Source: CAXBID01 sp963815305 (GTDB lineage: Bacteria > Bacteroidota > Bacteroidia > Flavobacteriales > Flavobacteriaceae). Taken from it: 64,000 nt of DNA. The stretch is taken from contig CAWFFW010000002.1 in NCBI GenBank assembly GCA_963815305.1, forward strand, positions 186,001 through 250,000, read 5' to 3'. The notes under the pieces were generated by a model, which was not told the DNA's origin, searched no databases, and saw only the letters and a list, made by a program, of their open reading frames with translations. This document shows, in pieces, positions 26,866 through 35,277 of this stretch. Within the stretch, counting starts at the first letter, position 1; each line of letters opens with the position of its first letter. A program made the translations under genes and the position numbers.

Positions 26866-28080
26866 ATGCGACTACACAGAAATTTATGCTTTGCAGTTAT
26901 TGACGGACTAACCCTAATTTTTAATGAAGGTGCTTATGCCGACAAAGTGATTCAACAATTATTAAAACGTGATAAACGTTGGGGTGCACGCGATAGAGGT
27001 TTTGTTGCAGAAACCACTTATGATATTGTACGTTGGAAACGACTTTATGCAGAAATTGCTGAAGTTAAAGAGCCTTTTGATCGTGACAATCTGTGGCGTA
27101 TGTTTGCTGTATGGGCAACCTTAAAAGGTATCAAATTACCAGATTGGAAATATTTTGAAAATACGCCAACTCGAAAAATTAAAGGACGTTTCGATGAGCT
27201 TTCTAAAGTAAGAAAAATTCGTGAATCTATTCCAGATTGGATGGATCATGTAGGCTTACAAGAATTAGGTGAAACGATTTGGACTAAAGAAATAACAAAG
27301 CAAAATGAACAGGCAGAGGTTATTTTAAGAACTAATACGCTAAAGACAACTAAAGAAGCACTTCAAAATATATTATCTGAGGAGAATATTGAAACCGATT
27401 TTATAGAAGGTTATGATGCTGCACTTAAATTAAAAGAACGTGCTAATGTTTTTGTAACTGATGCTTTTAAAAATGGACTTTTTGAAGTGCAGGACGCATC
27501 CTCACAATTGGTAGCTGATTTTCTTGATGTAAAACCAGGTATGAAAGTGGTTGATACTTGTGCTGGTGCAGGCGGAAAAACATTGCATATTGCCTCTTTG
27601 ATGGAAAACAAAGGGCAGATTATTGCCATGGATATATACGAAAGCAAACTTAAAAAGCTGAAAATAAGAGCCAAACGTAATGGTGTACACAATGTGGAAT
27701 TAAAAGTGATTGATTCTACAAAACCCATAAAAAAATTATATGATAAAGCAGATCGTGTACTAATTGACGCTCCCTGTTCTGGTTTAGGGGTTTTACGCAG
27801 AAATCCTGATGCAAAATGGAAACTTGAACCTGAGTTTTTAGATAAAATTAGATTAACACAACAAGAGGTTCTACAGCAATATTCTAGAATGGTAAAACCA
27901 GAGGGTAAATTAGTTTACGCCACCTGTTCCGTTTTACCTTCTGAAAACCAAAATCAAGTAGAAGCCTTTTTAAAATCAGAAGCAGGAGCACATTTTATTT
28001 TGTTGAAAGATAAAAAACTGCTCGCCCACCAATCTGGATATGATGGTTTTTATATGGCCTTATTAGAGCGGAAATCTTAA
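26866..28080 (+). CDS. RsmB/NOP family RNA (cytosine-5) methyltransferase
   Basis: 404 residues. The C-terminal methyltransferase domain has the SAM-binding segment VDTCAGAGGKTLHIAS (about residue 228) and MDIYESKL. Two catalytic cysteines are visible: in DAPCSGLG (about 301) and in YATCSVLPSENQ (about 352), the pair used for covalent m5C formation. The N-terminal 150 residues form a helical RNA-binding part. The likely target is 16S rRNA or tRNA cytosine, but the exact site cannot be told from sequence. The gene appears to be alone. Confidence 0.88.
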   Translation: MRLHRNLCFAVIDGLTLIFNEGAYADKVIQQLLKRDKRWGARDRGFVAETTYDIVRWKRLYAEIAEVKEPFDRDNLWRMFAVWATLKGIKLPDWKYFENTPTRKIKGRFDELSKVRKIRESIPDWMDHVGLQELGETIWTKEITKQNEQAEVILRTNTLKTTKEALQNILSEENIETDFIEGYDAALKLKERANVFVTDAFKNGLFEVQDASSQLVADFLDVKPGMKVVDTCAGAGGKTLHIASLMENKGQIIAMDIYESKLKKLKIRAKRNGVHNVELKVIDSTKPIKKLYDKADRVLIDAPCSGLGVLRRNPDAKWKLEPEFLDKIRLTQQEVLQQYSRMVKPEGKLVYATCSVLPSENQNQVEAFLKSEAGAHFILLKDKKLLAHQSGYDGFYMALLERKS

Positions 28081-28372
28081 ATTAATGACATTATTTTTTT
28101 GAATTTGATTGTGCTGAATGGATTTCGCTATGTAAAAACATATTTATTAATATCAATTCACACTTAAATCATATATCAATTTTCATATTTAAGGATACCA
28201 AAAAAACACCTTATAATTCGATACAACAAAAACGTACTTCGCGGGTTTCAAATTAATTCTTCCTATAAAGATTGTGACGCTCTATTCGTCTTGTTTTTGC
28301 TCCTCAATCGTAACTAATTCCAACGAGTTCTAATTAATATATAAGTACATAATTTAAAAATCTATGCTACAA

Positions 28373-30154
28373 TTACATACGCTCCGGAACCTGAATTCCC
28401 AAAACACTAAATGAATTTTTTATGGTTTGAGCAACCGTTTTTGAAAGCTGTACTCTAAATATCTTTTCGTTGAGATTATCAGCACCTAAAATGGATACAT
28501 TTTGATAAAAGGAATTAAACGCTTTAACCAAATCATAAGTATAATTTGCAATGAGGGCTGGACTATGATTATTCGCAGCATTTTGAATGACTTCAGGAAA
28601 TAGTTGAAGTTGTTTTAAAAGCTCTTTTTCTTTTTGATGTAAAGATAAATTGATATCAATGGCATTATCAAAATCAAAATCTACTTTTCTTAAAATAGCC
28701 TGAATTCTAGCATAAGTATATTGAATAAATGGACCTGTATTTCCCTGAAAATCTACAGATTCTTTGGGATCAAATAAGATTCTCTTTTTGGGGTCAACTT
28801 TTAAAATAAAATATTTTAAAGCACCTAAACCAATGGTTTTGTAAAGAACTTGTTTTTCTGCATCAGAATAACCATCAAGCTTTCCTAATTCTTCAGATAT
28901 TTCTTCGGCAGTAGCTGTCATTTCATCAATTAAATCATCAGCATCAACTACTGTACCTTCTCTACTTTTCATTTTTCCACTGGGTAAATCTACCATCCCA
29001 TAACTTAGATGATATAGATTATATGCCCACTCAAAACCAAGTTTCTCAAGTATTAAAAATAACACTTGGAAATGATAATCTTGCTCATTACCAACAGTAT
29101 AAACCATGCCACCAACATCTGGAAAGTCTTTTATACGTTGTATAGCTGTACCAATATCTTGAGTCATATAAACGGCTGTACCGTCTGCACGTTGCACTAT
29201 TTTTTTATCGAGTCCGTCTTCAGTTAAATCGCACCAAACAGAACCATCTTCTTCCTTTACAAAAACTCCAGATTTTAAGCCCTCTTCAACAAATTCCTTT
29301 CCTAATAAATAGGTGTTACTTTCATAATAAAGCGTATCAAAATCTACTCCTAAATTTTTATAAGTTTTCTCAAAACCTTTGTAAACCCAGCCATTCATTT
29401 TTTCCCAAAGCGCTATGGTTTCTTCGTCACCTGCCTCCCAATTTTGAAGCATTTCTTGAGCTTCCAAAAGTATAGGGGCATTCTTTTTCGCATCTTCTTC
29501 AGTTTTACCTTCAGAAATTAAATTTGAGATCTCTTTTTTATATTCTTTGTCAAACTTCACGTAATAGTTCCCAACTAATTTATCACCTTTTAAACCCGTA
29601 CTTTCTGGTGTTTCACCATTTCCAAAAAGCTTCCAGGCTAGCATACTTTTGCAAATATGAATACCACGGTCATTTATTATTTGAGTTTTGTAAACTTTTT
29701 TCCCTGAAGCCTTTATAATTTCTGCAACACTATATCCTAAAAGATTATTTCTAACATGCCCTAAGTGAAGCGGTTTGTTAGTATTTGGTGAGGAATATTC
29801 AATCATAATAGCCTTTTCATCTGCTTTTGGTATCACAAAACCATAGTTCTCAGCATTTTTGATTTCATTGAAAAAATTGATATAATACGAATCACTTATT
29901 TCGATATTCAGAAAGCCTTTTACAACATTAAATGTTTTTACCTCAGCTACATTTTTAACTAAATAATCTCCAATAGTTTCTCCTATGAGCACAGGATTTC
30001 CTTTTACAAATCTCAGCATAGGAAAAACTACCAGGGTTATATCTCCAGCAAATTCTTTCCGGGTTGCCTGAAATTCAACAGATTCTAATTCAACATTAAA
30101 AGATGCTAAAACAGCTTGTTTTACATGGTTTGATAAGATCTCTAGAAGGCTCAT
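28373..30154 (-). CDS. argS: Arginyl-tRNA synthetase
   Basis: 593 residues, normal for the class Ia enzyme. It charges tRNA-Arg with arginine. The N-terminal Add-1 domain recognises the tRNA elbow. The HIGH motif is HLGH in PNTNKPLHLGHVRNN (about residue 130). The KMSKS region is GKMKSREGTVV (about 395), a usual form in ArgRS. The C-terminal DALR anticodon-binding domain begins near FIQYTYARIQAILRK. CAAAGATA at 30178-30185 is a minus-strand -7 box, with no matching -33 box. Confidence 0.97.
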   Translation of the reverse strand: MSLLEILSNHVKQAVLASFNVELESVEFQATRKEFAGDITLVVFPMLRFVKGNPVLIGETIGDYLVKNVAEVKTFNVVKGFLNIEISDSYYINFFNEIKNAENYGFVIPKADEKAIMIEYSSPNTNKPLHLGHVRNNLLGYSVAEIIKASGKKVYKTQIINDRGIHICKSMLAWKLFGNGETPESTGLKGDKLVGNYYVKFDKEYKKEISNLISEGKTEEDAKKNAPILLEAQEMLQNWEAGDEETIALWEKMNGWVYKGFEKTYKNLGVDFDTLYYESNTYLLGKEFVEEGLKSGVFVKEEDGSVWCDLTEDGLDKKIVQRADGTAVYMTQDIGTAIQRIKDFPDVGGMVYTVGNEQDYHFQVLFLILEKLGFEWAYNLYHLSYGMVDLPSGKMKSREGTVVDADDLIDEMTATAEEISEELGKLDGYSDAEKQVLYKTIGLGALKYFILKVDPKKRILFDPKESVDFQGNTGPFIQYTYARIQAILRKVDFDFDNAIDINLSLHQKEKELLKQLQLFPEVIQNAANNHSPALIANYTYDLVKAFNSFYQNVSILGADNLNEKIFRVQLSKTVAQTIKNSFSVLGIQVPERM

Positions 30155-30589
30155 TAATCATTACTTTTTTAGGTGACCAAAGATAAAACTTTTATTAAAG
30201 CTTCATTGTAAAAAATAATTTTAAAAATTGATCACATAATCTTATAAATGAAATTTAAGAAAATCCTCACTCTATAAAAGTTTAAAAAAAATATGTATTA
30301 CACCGACAAAAGTGCTTTTTTTCTATGATATTTGCCGTTAATCTATTCGTCGGTTTTTTGTCTTTTTTTGGTACGCCCTTTCATCTAATTTATTGGTAGT
30401 AAAACCTAGAAATTAGATTATAATGAGTCTTTTTCCAAATTTTGTTAAGTAAAGCTATTAATCATTCCAAATTATTTGGAAAAAATTAAACAATCTAACG
30501 TATTGCAGCTTGATAAAGCGACCTTAATTTCCCTCAAAATAAGGCACATTTAGTTATTGCTTTATTAACCGTTTTAGTTAAAATGTTGT
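30155..30589. other. Long intergenic region between argS and the TPR histidine kinase
   Basis: 435 bases between divergent genes, very AT-rich. It holds the argS promoter side and the leader of the kinase gene. A perfect palindrome TTCCAAAT-T-ATTTGGAA sits at 30465-30481, and a related TTCCAAAT occurs near 30433. No small gene or RNA is recognised. Confidence 0.6.
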
Positions 30590-32653
30590 ATGAGGAGAAT
30601 AATTACTTCAATTTTTTGCCTATTTATACTTTTTGGTCACTCTCAAACCAAGGAAATAGATAGTCTTTCCATACAATTGGCTTTTCAAAATCAAGACTCA
30701 CTAAAAGTTGATACGTCCATAAAATTAATCAAATCATTATATAATACAAACGACTTCGATAGAGCGCTGGAATACATCTTGAAAAGCGAAAAACTATCAA
30801 CTTCATTAAATTATAAGGAAGCCAATGCCGTAATAACTTACTATAAGGCTTTAATTTATGCTAAAAAAGACGATTACATTAATGCCTTTAGTGGTTACAC
30901 AAAAGCCAAGGACTTATTTAGAACTTTAAACGATACACTAGGTGTAGCTAAAGTAAATAATAGTATTGGCTTAATAGAAATTGAAAGAGGTAATTATATA
31001 AAAGGATTACAACATGTACTTGCTTCAATTGAAGTTTTAGAAGATAAAAATCTCACCAACGAATTGCGTTTAGCATACAGCAATACTGCAGAGGCTTATT
31101 ACAATATAAATGCTAATGACAAAGCCATTGAGTTTTTTTTAAAAGCACTAAATATCCAAAAGGATTTAAACGACCAACAAGGAGTAAACGAATCTAACAT
31201 AAAATTAGCAGAGCTTTACTCGAATAATAAAGAATACAGAAAAGCTATAGATTTTTATGAAACGGTTTTAAGAGATGTTGACAATGATTCCATTAGAGGG
31301 CAAATTTTCCCTAAACTTGGGGGTGAATATTTAAAGTTTAACGACTACGAAAAAGCAGCAAACTATTTAGTAAGAGGATTGAATTTAAATAGACAATCTA
31401 AAAACGATACTAATTTATTAATGTCTTTAAATAATCTTGGAAATTTAAACTTGCAACAAAGCCGTTTAATTTTGGCTGAACAACAATTACTTGAAGCTGG
31501 AGCTATTGCAAAAAAAATTGATGATAAAAAAGAGTTATTAAAGCACTATAAATTAATGAAAGCGCTAGATTCTACTAGAAAAAGATTTGATAGAGCTTAT
31601 GTTTGGCAACGTGAATATTATAACTTACAGAATAGTTTAGACAGGGCAAGCACAAAAACAAATAGCACAATTGAAATTCCAGAAAAAATTGAATTAGACT
31701 CTTATTTTGATAAAGAAGATTCGTCAAAAATAAAGCAAACTGATGTAAGTGATTCTGGTTCTGTTAGTAAAATAAAATTTGATAAGTATAAACTCATTTT
31801 TTATGCTCTATTGGCTGCTTTAGTTATTGTTTCAACTTTTTTAATACTTATTTATTTAAAACGAAATACCAACATCAAGTATACGCAGGAGTTGGAAGAA
31901 AAAAATATTAAAATTGAATTACAAAATGTAGCCTTTCAAGAACAAACGAAGCATCTAGAAAATGTTAACAACGTAAAAGATAAGTTATTCTCTATAGTAT
32001 CTCATGATTTAAAAGACTCACTGTCCTCTATTAACGGTTTTATAGATTTACTAAAAGATGGTTCTTTATCCAGAGAGGAATTCGATAATCTAATTCCTGA
32101 ATTAAGTGAAAACGCCAATAATGCATCTTTGTTATTATTTAATTTATTAAACTGGTCCAAGTCTCAAATGCAATCTTTAGAGCCAAAACCAACGCTATTT
32201 GATGTTCAAGAGGTTTTCGAAGACAAAGTTAGACTTATTGAACAGCGCATGGAAAATAAAGGTATCGATTTGATTGACCATTCGCTACGTGATTTTGCAT
32301 ATGCAGATAGAAGCATGTTTGAAATTGTTGTACAAAATTTATTAGCAAACGCTCTAAAATTCTGTAAAAATGGTGATACCATAACTATTTCAAACCATAT
32401 TAGCAATGGAAGTTGTATTGTAAGTATAGCTGATACGGGCATTGGTATTTCTAAAAACAATATTGACAAACTATTTAAAAATAGTTCTTACACTACGGTA
32501 GGAACAAATAATGAAAAAGGTACTGGCTTGGGGCTTTCTATTTGTAAAGAATTAGTAGAATTAAACCATGGCAAAATTTGGGTGGAAAGCACTTTAAATG
32601 TTGGTAGCACATTTTATGTACAATTACCAAAATCTAAACCTACAGATTCTTAA
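30590..32653 (+). CDS. TPR-containing membrane sensor histidine kinase
   Basis: 687 residues. Signal peptide (1-19), then about seven TPR-like helix pairs (about 45-350) outside the membrane, one membrane helix (401-423), a short coiled coil, a DHp domain and an ATPase domain. The phospho-acceptor is H472 in SIVSHDLKDSLSS. The usual proline five residues later is Ser477. The ATPase has an N box (Asn587), DTGIGI (615-620) and GTGLGL (644-649). No receiver domain or adjacent regulator gene is present, so the partner is elsewhere or in the operon at 38 kb. The signal sensed is unknown. It ends two bases before the convergent ctlX. Confidence 0.9.
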   Translation: MRRIITSIFCLFILFGHSQTKEIDSLSIQLAFQNQDSLKVDTSIKLIKSLYNTNDFDRALEYILKSEKLSTSLNYKEANAVITYYKALIYAKKDDYINAFSGYTKAKDLFRTLNDTLGVAKVNNSIGLIEIERGNYIKGLQHVLASIEVLEDKNLTNELRLAYSNTAEAYYNINANDKAIEFFLKALNIQKDLNDQQGVNESNIKLAELYSNNKEYRKAIDFYETVLRDVDNDSIRGQIFPKLGGEYLKFNDYEKAANYLVRGLNLNRQSKNDTNLLMSLNNLGNLNLQQSRLILAEQQLLEAGAIAKKIDDKKELLKHYKLMKALDSTRKRFDRAYVWQREYYNLQNSLDRASTKTNSTIEIPEKIELDSYFDKEDSSKIKQTDVSDSGSVSKIKFDKYKLIFYALLAALVIVSTFLILIYLKRNTNIKYTQELEEKNIKIELQNVAFQEQTKHLENVNNVKDKLFSIVSHDLKDSLSSINGFIDLLKDGSLSREEFDNLIPELSENANNASLLLFNLLNWSKSQMQSLEPKPTLFDVQEVFEDKVRLIEQRMENKGIDLIDHSLRDFAYADRSMFEIVVQNLLANALKFCKNGDTITISNHISNGSCIVSIADTGIGISKNNIDKLFKNSSYTTVGTNNEKGTGLGLSICKELVELNHGKIWVESTLNVGSTFYVQLPKSKPTDS

Positions 32654-32655
32654 TG

Positions 32656-33591
32656 TTAAACTTTAGGTAAAAACACTTCTGCCATCATACAACGGGCACT
32701 TCCTCCACCACAAGCCTCTATGGTGTCTAAAGAACTTGTAACAATCGCATTATGCTTTTTAAGTGTTGCTATCTGAATTGGCGTTAAAGCGCTATGAGCC
32801 GCCTGACTCATTATTAAATACTTCTTATCTTGAGCTCCTCTTACCTGCAACATATTGCCAGCAAAATTATTTACTTGTGCTTCTGTAATAGCAACAATCT
32901 CTTTACCATCTTGTTTTAAATGATGAATCACATTTTTGCGTTCTTTCTTATCATCAATACAAGCTAAGCAGATAACGGCAAAGGTTTCACCCAAACACAT
33001 CATGACATTGGTATGATATATGGCTTCACGTTTTCCACCAATTTTTTGGTTAGCAATAAAAATGATTGGTGTGTATTCAAAATCCTCACAGAATTCTATA
33101 AATAACGCTTCATCGGCACGAGGAGATAAGGCACAATAGGCCTTTTGGTTCACTCGATCTAAGACAATACTACCTGTACCTTCCAAAAAAACATGTTCTT
33201 CTTCTGCACTTGTATAATCTACAATATCGTAAATTTTAAAACCCTGTTGTTCTAAAATAACTAAAATATCTTCTCTTCGTTCCAAACGTCTATTTTCGGC
33301 AAACATGGGATATAAGGCAACGGTACCATTTTCATGAAAAGATACCCAATTATTTGGAAAAATAGCATCAGGTGTATCGGTGTCTTTTGTGTCGTTAACA
33401 ACAATCACATTTACGCCTATATCTCTTAGTTTATTTACATAGTTGTCAAACTCCTTTTGCGCTTTCATATTAACAGTTTCTGGCAACACATTATCCAATA
33501 CTTTTTGATAATAATTATTTACAGCGGTTTGTTCATTCATCCTAAAATTTATAGGACGAACCATTAAAATGGTATTTGTGGTTTGTTGCAT
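32656..33591 (-). CDS. ctlX: Citrulline utilization hydrolase CtlX (guanidino-modifying enzyme superfamily)
   Basis: 311 residues. It belongs to the arginine deiminase-like fold and matches the CtlX family. The likely catalytic set is the C-terminal nucleophile Cys301 in GGGSARCMMAEVF, His193 in YHTNVMM, and acidic residues in DAIFPNN (Asp75) and EGTGS (Glu137). CtlX is linked to citrulline catabolism; it is presumed to hydrolyse a ureido or guanidino carbon-nitrogen bond in the cytoplasm. A second deiminase-like gene lies at 39953-40867, beyond the phosphorelay operon. It has a well-formed promoter at 33611-33641. Confidence 0.88.
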   Translation of the reverse strand: MQQTTNTILMVRPINFRMNEQTAVNNYYQKVLDNVLPETVNMKAQKEFDNYVNKLRDIGVNVIVVNDTKDTDTPDAIFPNNWVSFHENGTVALYPMFAENRRLERREDILVILEQQGFKIYDIVDYTSAEEEHVFLEGTGSIVLDRVNQKAYCALSPRADEALFIEFCEDFEYTPIIFIANQKIGGKREAIYHTNVMMCLGETFAVICLACIDDKKERKNVIHHLKQDGKEIVAITEAQVNNFAGNMLQVRGAQDKKYLIMSQAAHSALTPIQIATLKKHNAIVTSSLDTIEACGGGSARCMMAEVFLPKV

Positions 33592-34045
33592 ATTAAACGA
33601 AATTACTAAACAAAAATAAACTTATATAAACAGGAAACAAAAATCTTTAAAACCAATCCCGAATCAAGGGCGTTTTCGTAAACCGTAATAATACTTCTTA
33701 CTTCCCAACTTCGCAAAAAGCATTATTTTTTTATGCTAACTTCAAAATAAATTGGCTAAAGTTTAGGTTTTTGACTGACCTTTTTAACCTATGGCTGTTA
33801 TAATCTCCAATAAATTTAATACAATCAAATTATCTGTGCTATAAATATAGGTTCAAGATTCGAGGGCATTATTGATATCATATACAACTAAACGTCAATA
33901 TATTATATCTTAAGTACTAAAAACATAATTCAATTAAAAAATAAAAAGAACGTATTAAGGATTACTTTACTAATTATAAATTAACAAATGTTAATTATTT
34001 AACAAAATAAAATACCTACATTACATAACCTGAAAAACTTACAAA
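33592..34045. other. Divergent intergenic region between ctlX and the phosphorelay operon
   Basis: 454 bases, AT-rich. It contains the ctlX promoter at the left end. On the side of the kinase operon no TAnnTTTG box is seen, so that operon may use another sigma factor or a regulator. No gene, repeat or RNA is recognised. Confidence 0.6.
33611..33641 (-). promoter_or_regulatory. Bacteroidetes-type promoter of ctlX
   Basis: On the minus strand TTTG (33638-33641) is followed after exactly 19 bases by TATTTTTG (33611-33618), a full match to the -33/-7 consensus. The leader would be only about 13 bases. Confidence 0.75.
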
Positions 34046-35251
34046 TTGATAAAAGCCCCAATTGATCTAACCGAATCGAAAAGATTACATGCTCTAAAAG
34101 AATATTTAATCATAGATTCTTTACCAGATAAAGATTATGATGATATTACATCGTTAGCATCTTATATCTGCCAAACACCCATTTCACTTATTAGCTTAAT
34201 TGATGAAGACAGACAGTGGTTTAAATCCAACCATGGTCTTAAAGTAAATGAAACGCCTAGAGATTTCGCTTTTTGTGCTCATGCTATAAAAAATAAAAAC
34301 GAACCTTTAATAATTCCAGACTCTAGAAAAGATAGTCGTTTTAAAGACAACCCTTTAGTAACTAATGATCCTAATATTGTTTTTTATGCAGGCATACCCA
34401 TTGTTAATCCTGAGGGTTACCCATTGGGCACCCTTTGTGTTATTGACAATAAGCCCAGAGAGCTTAGTGATGAGCAGTTAGAGGCTTTAAAAAGGCTTAC
34501 CAACCAATTACTTAAATTGCTTGAACTTAGAAAAAGTGCTATTTCTTTAAATGAAACCATTCATTTATTAAATGATAAAAACAAAAAACTAAACGAATTT
34601 GTTAGAATAGCCGCACATGACATTAAATCTCCAATGGTAAGTATTATCATGTCTACAGATTTAGTTTTAGATGAGTATAGCGACACTTTAGATACTGAAG
34701 GAAAAAAGCTCATAGGATATATACAGAAATCGGCTAATCACTTATCAGAGCTAGTAGAAGGTATATTGAAAAATAGTAAAAGCTCTAGCATTGCCAGTAC
34801 CGAAAAAGAAGAATTAAATATAAGAACAACCATTGATACTATTGTTTCTTTACTAGATAGTATGGGAAACGTTAAATTCAAGATCTCAGTTCCAAATGGC
34901 TTACATATATCTTGCAATAAAACAGCCTTACACCAAATTCTTGTCAACTTAATTTCTAACAGTATAAAGTATAACGATAAAGCACAAACAGACATTACTA
35001 TTACCGTAAAAGATGACGTAGAATTTGTTGTCATAAACATTATTGATAATGGGTTAGGAATAAAAGATATAGATAAAGAAAAGATATTCAATTTATTTAC
35101 CACAACATCAAACCAAGATAAAGAAGGCTTTCACGGCACTGGCATCGGATTAGCAACCGTAAAATCGCTTGTAGAACGTTTAGGTGGTATTATTAAATTA
35201 GAATCCACTTATGGTAAAGGATCAAATTTTGAATTTAGCATAAAAAAGTAG
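34046..35251 (+). CDS. Cytosolic GAF-domain sensor histidine kinase
   Basis: 401 residues from a TTG start. A stop codon lies only five codons upstream, and starting here gives the full GAF domain. The GAF domain (about 15-160) has the FCAHAI and RFKDNPLV signatures. The DHp helix has H191 with Pro196 (AAHDIKSPMVSI). The ATPase domain has N305, DNGLGI (334-339) and GTGIGL (364-369). There is no membrane segment, so it must sense something inside the cell; the GAF ligand is unknown. It heads a five-gene plus-strand run of signalling genes, with the next ATG 26 bases after its stop. Confidence 0.88.
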   Translation: MIKAPIDLTESKRLHALKEYLIIDSLPDKDYDDITSLASYICQTPISLISLIDEDRQWFKSNHGLKVNETPRDFAFCAHAIKNKNEPLIIPDSRKDSRFKDNPLVTNDPNIVFYAGIPIVNPEGYPLGTLCVIDNKPRELSDEQLEALKRLTNQLLKLLELRKSAISLNETIHLLNDKNKKLNEFVRIAAHDIKSPMVSIIMSTDLVLDEYSDTLDTEGKKLIGYIQKSANHLSELVEGILKNSKSSSIASTEKEELNIRTTIDTIVSLLDSMGNVKFKISVPNGLHISCNKTALHQILVNLISNSIKYNDKAQTDITITVKDDVEFVVINIIDNGLGIKDIDKEKIFNLFTTTSNQDKEGFHGTGIGLATVKSLVERLGGIIKLESTYGKGSNFEFSIKK

Positions 35252-35277
35252 ATATTGTAAATTCTAGATGGAATGAT

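Noticed and set aside
28081..28372. Gap of 292 bases between the RsmB-type gene and argS, searched for RNA or a small gene
   Set aside because: No tRNA-like folding, repeat, terminator or plausible coding frame was seen.
30302..30354. ACCGAC/GTCGGT pair followed by Ts as a terminator
   Set aside because: Only six pairs with a loop of over 40 bases; no gene ends nearby on that strand.
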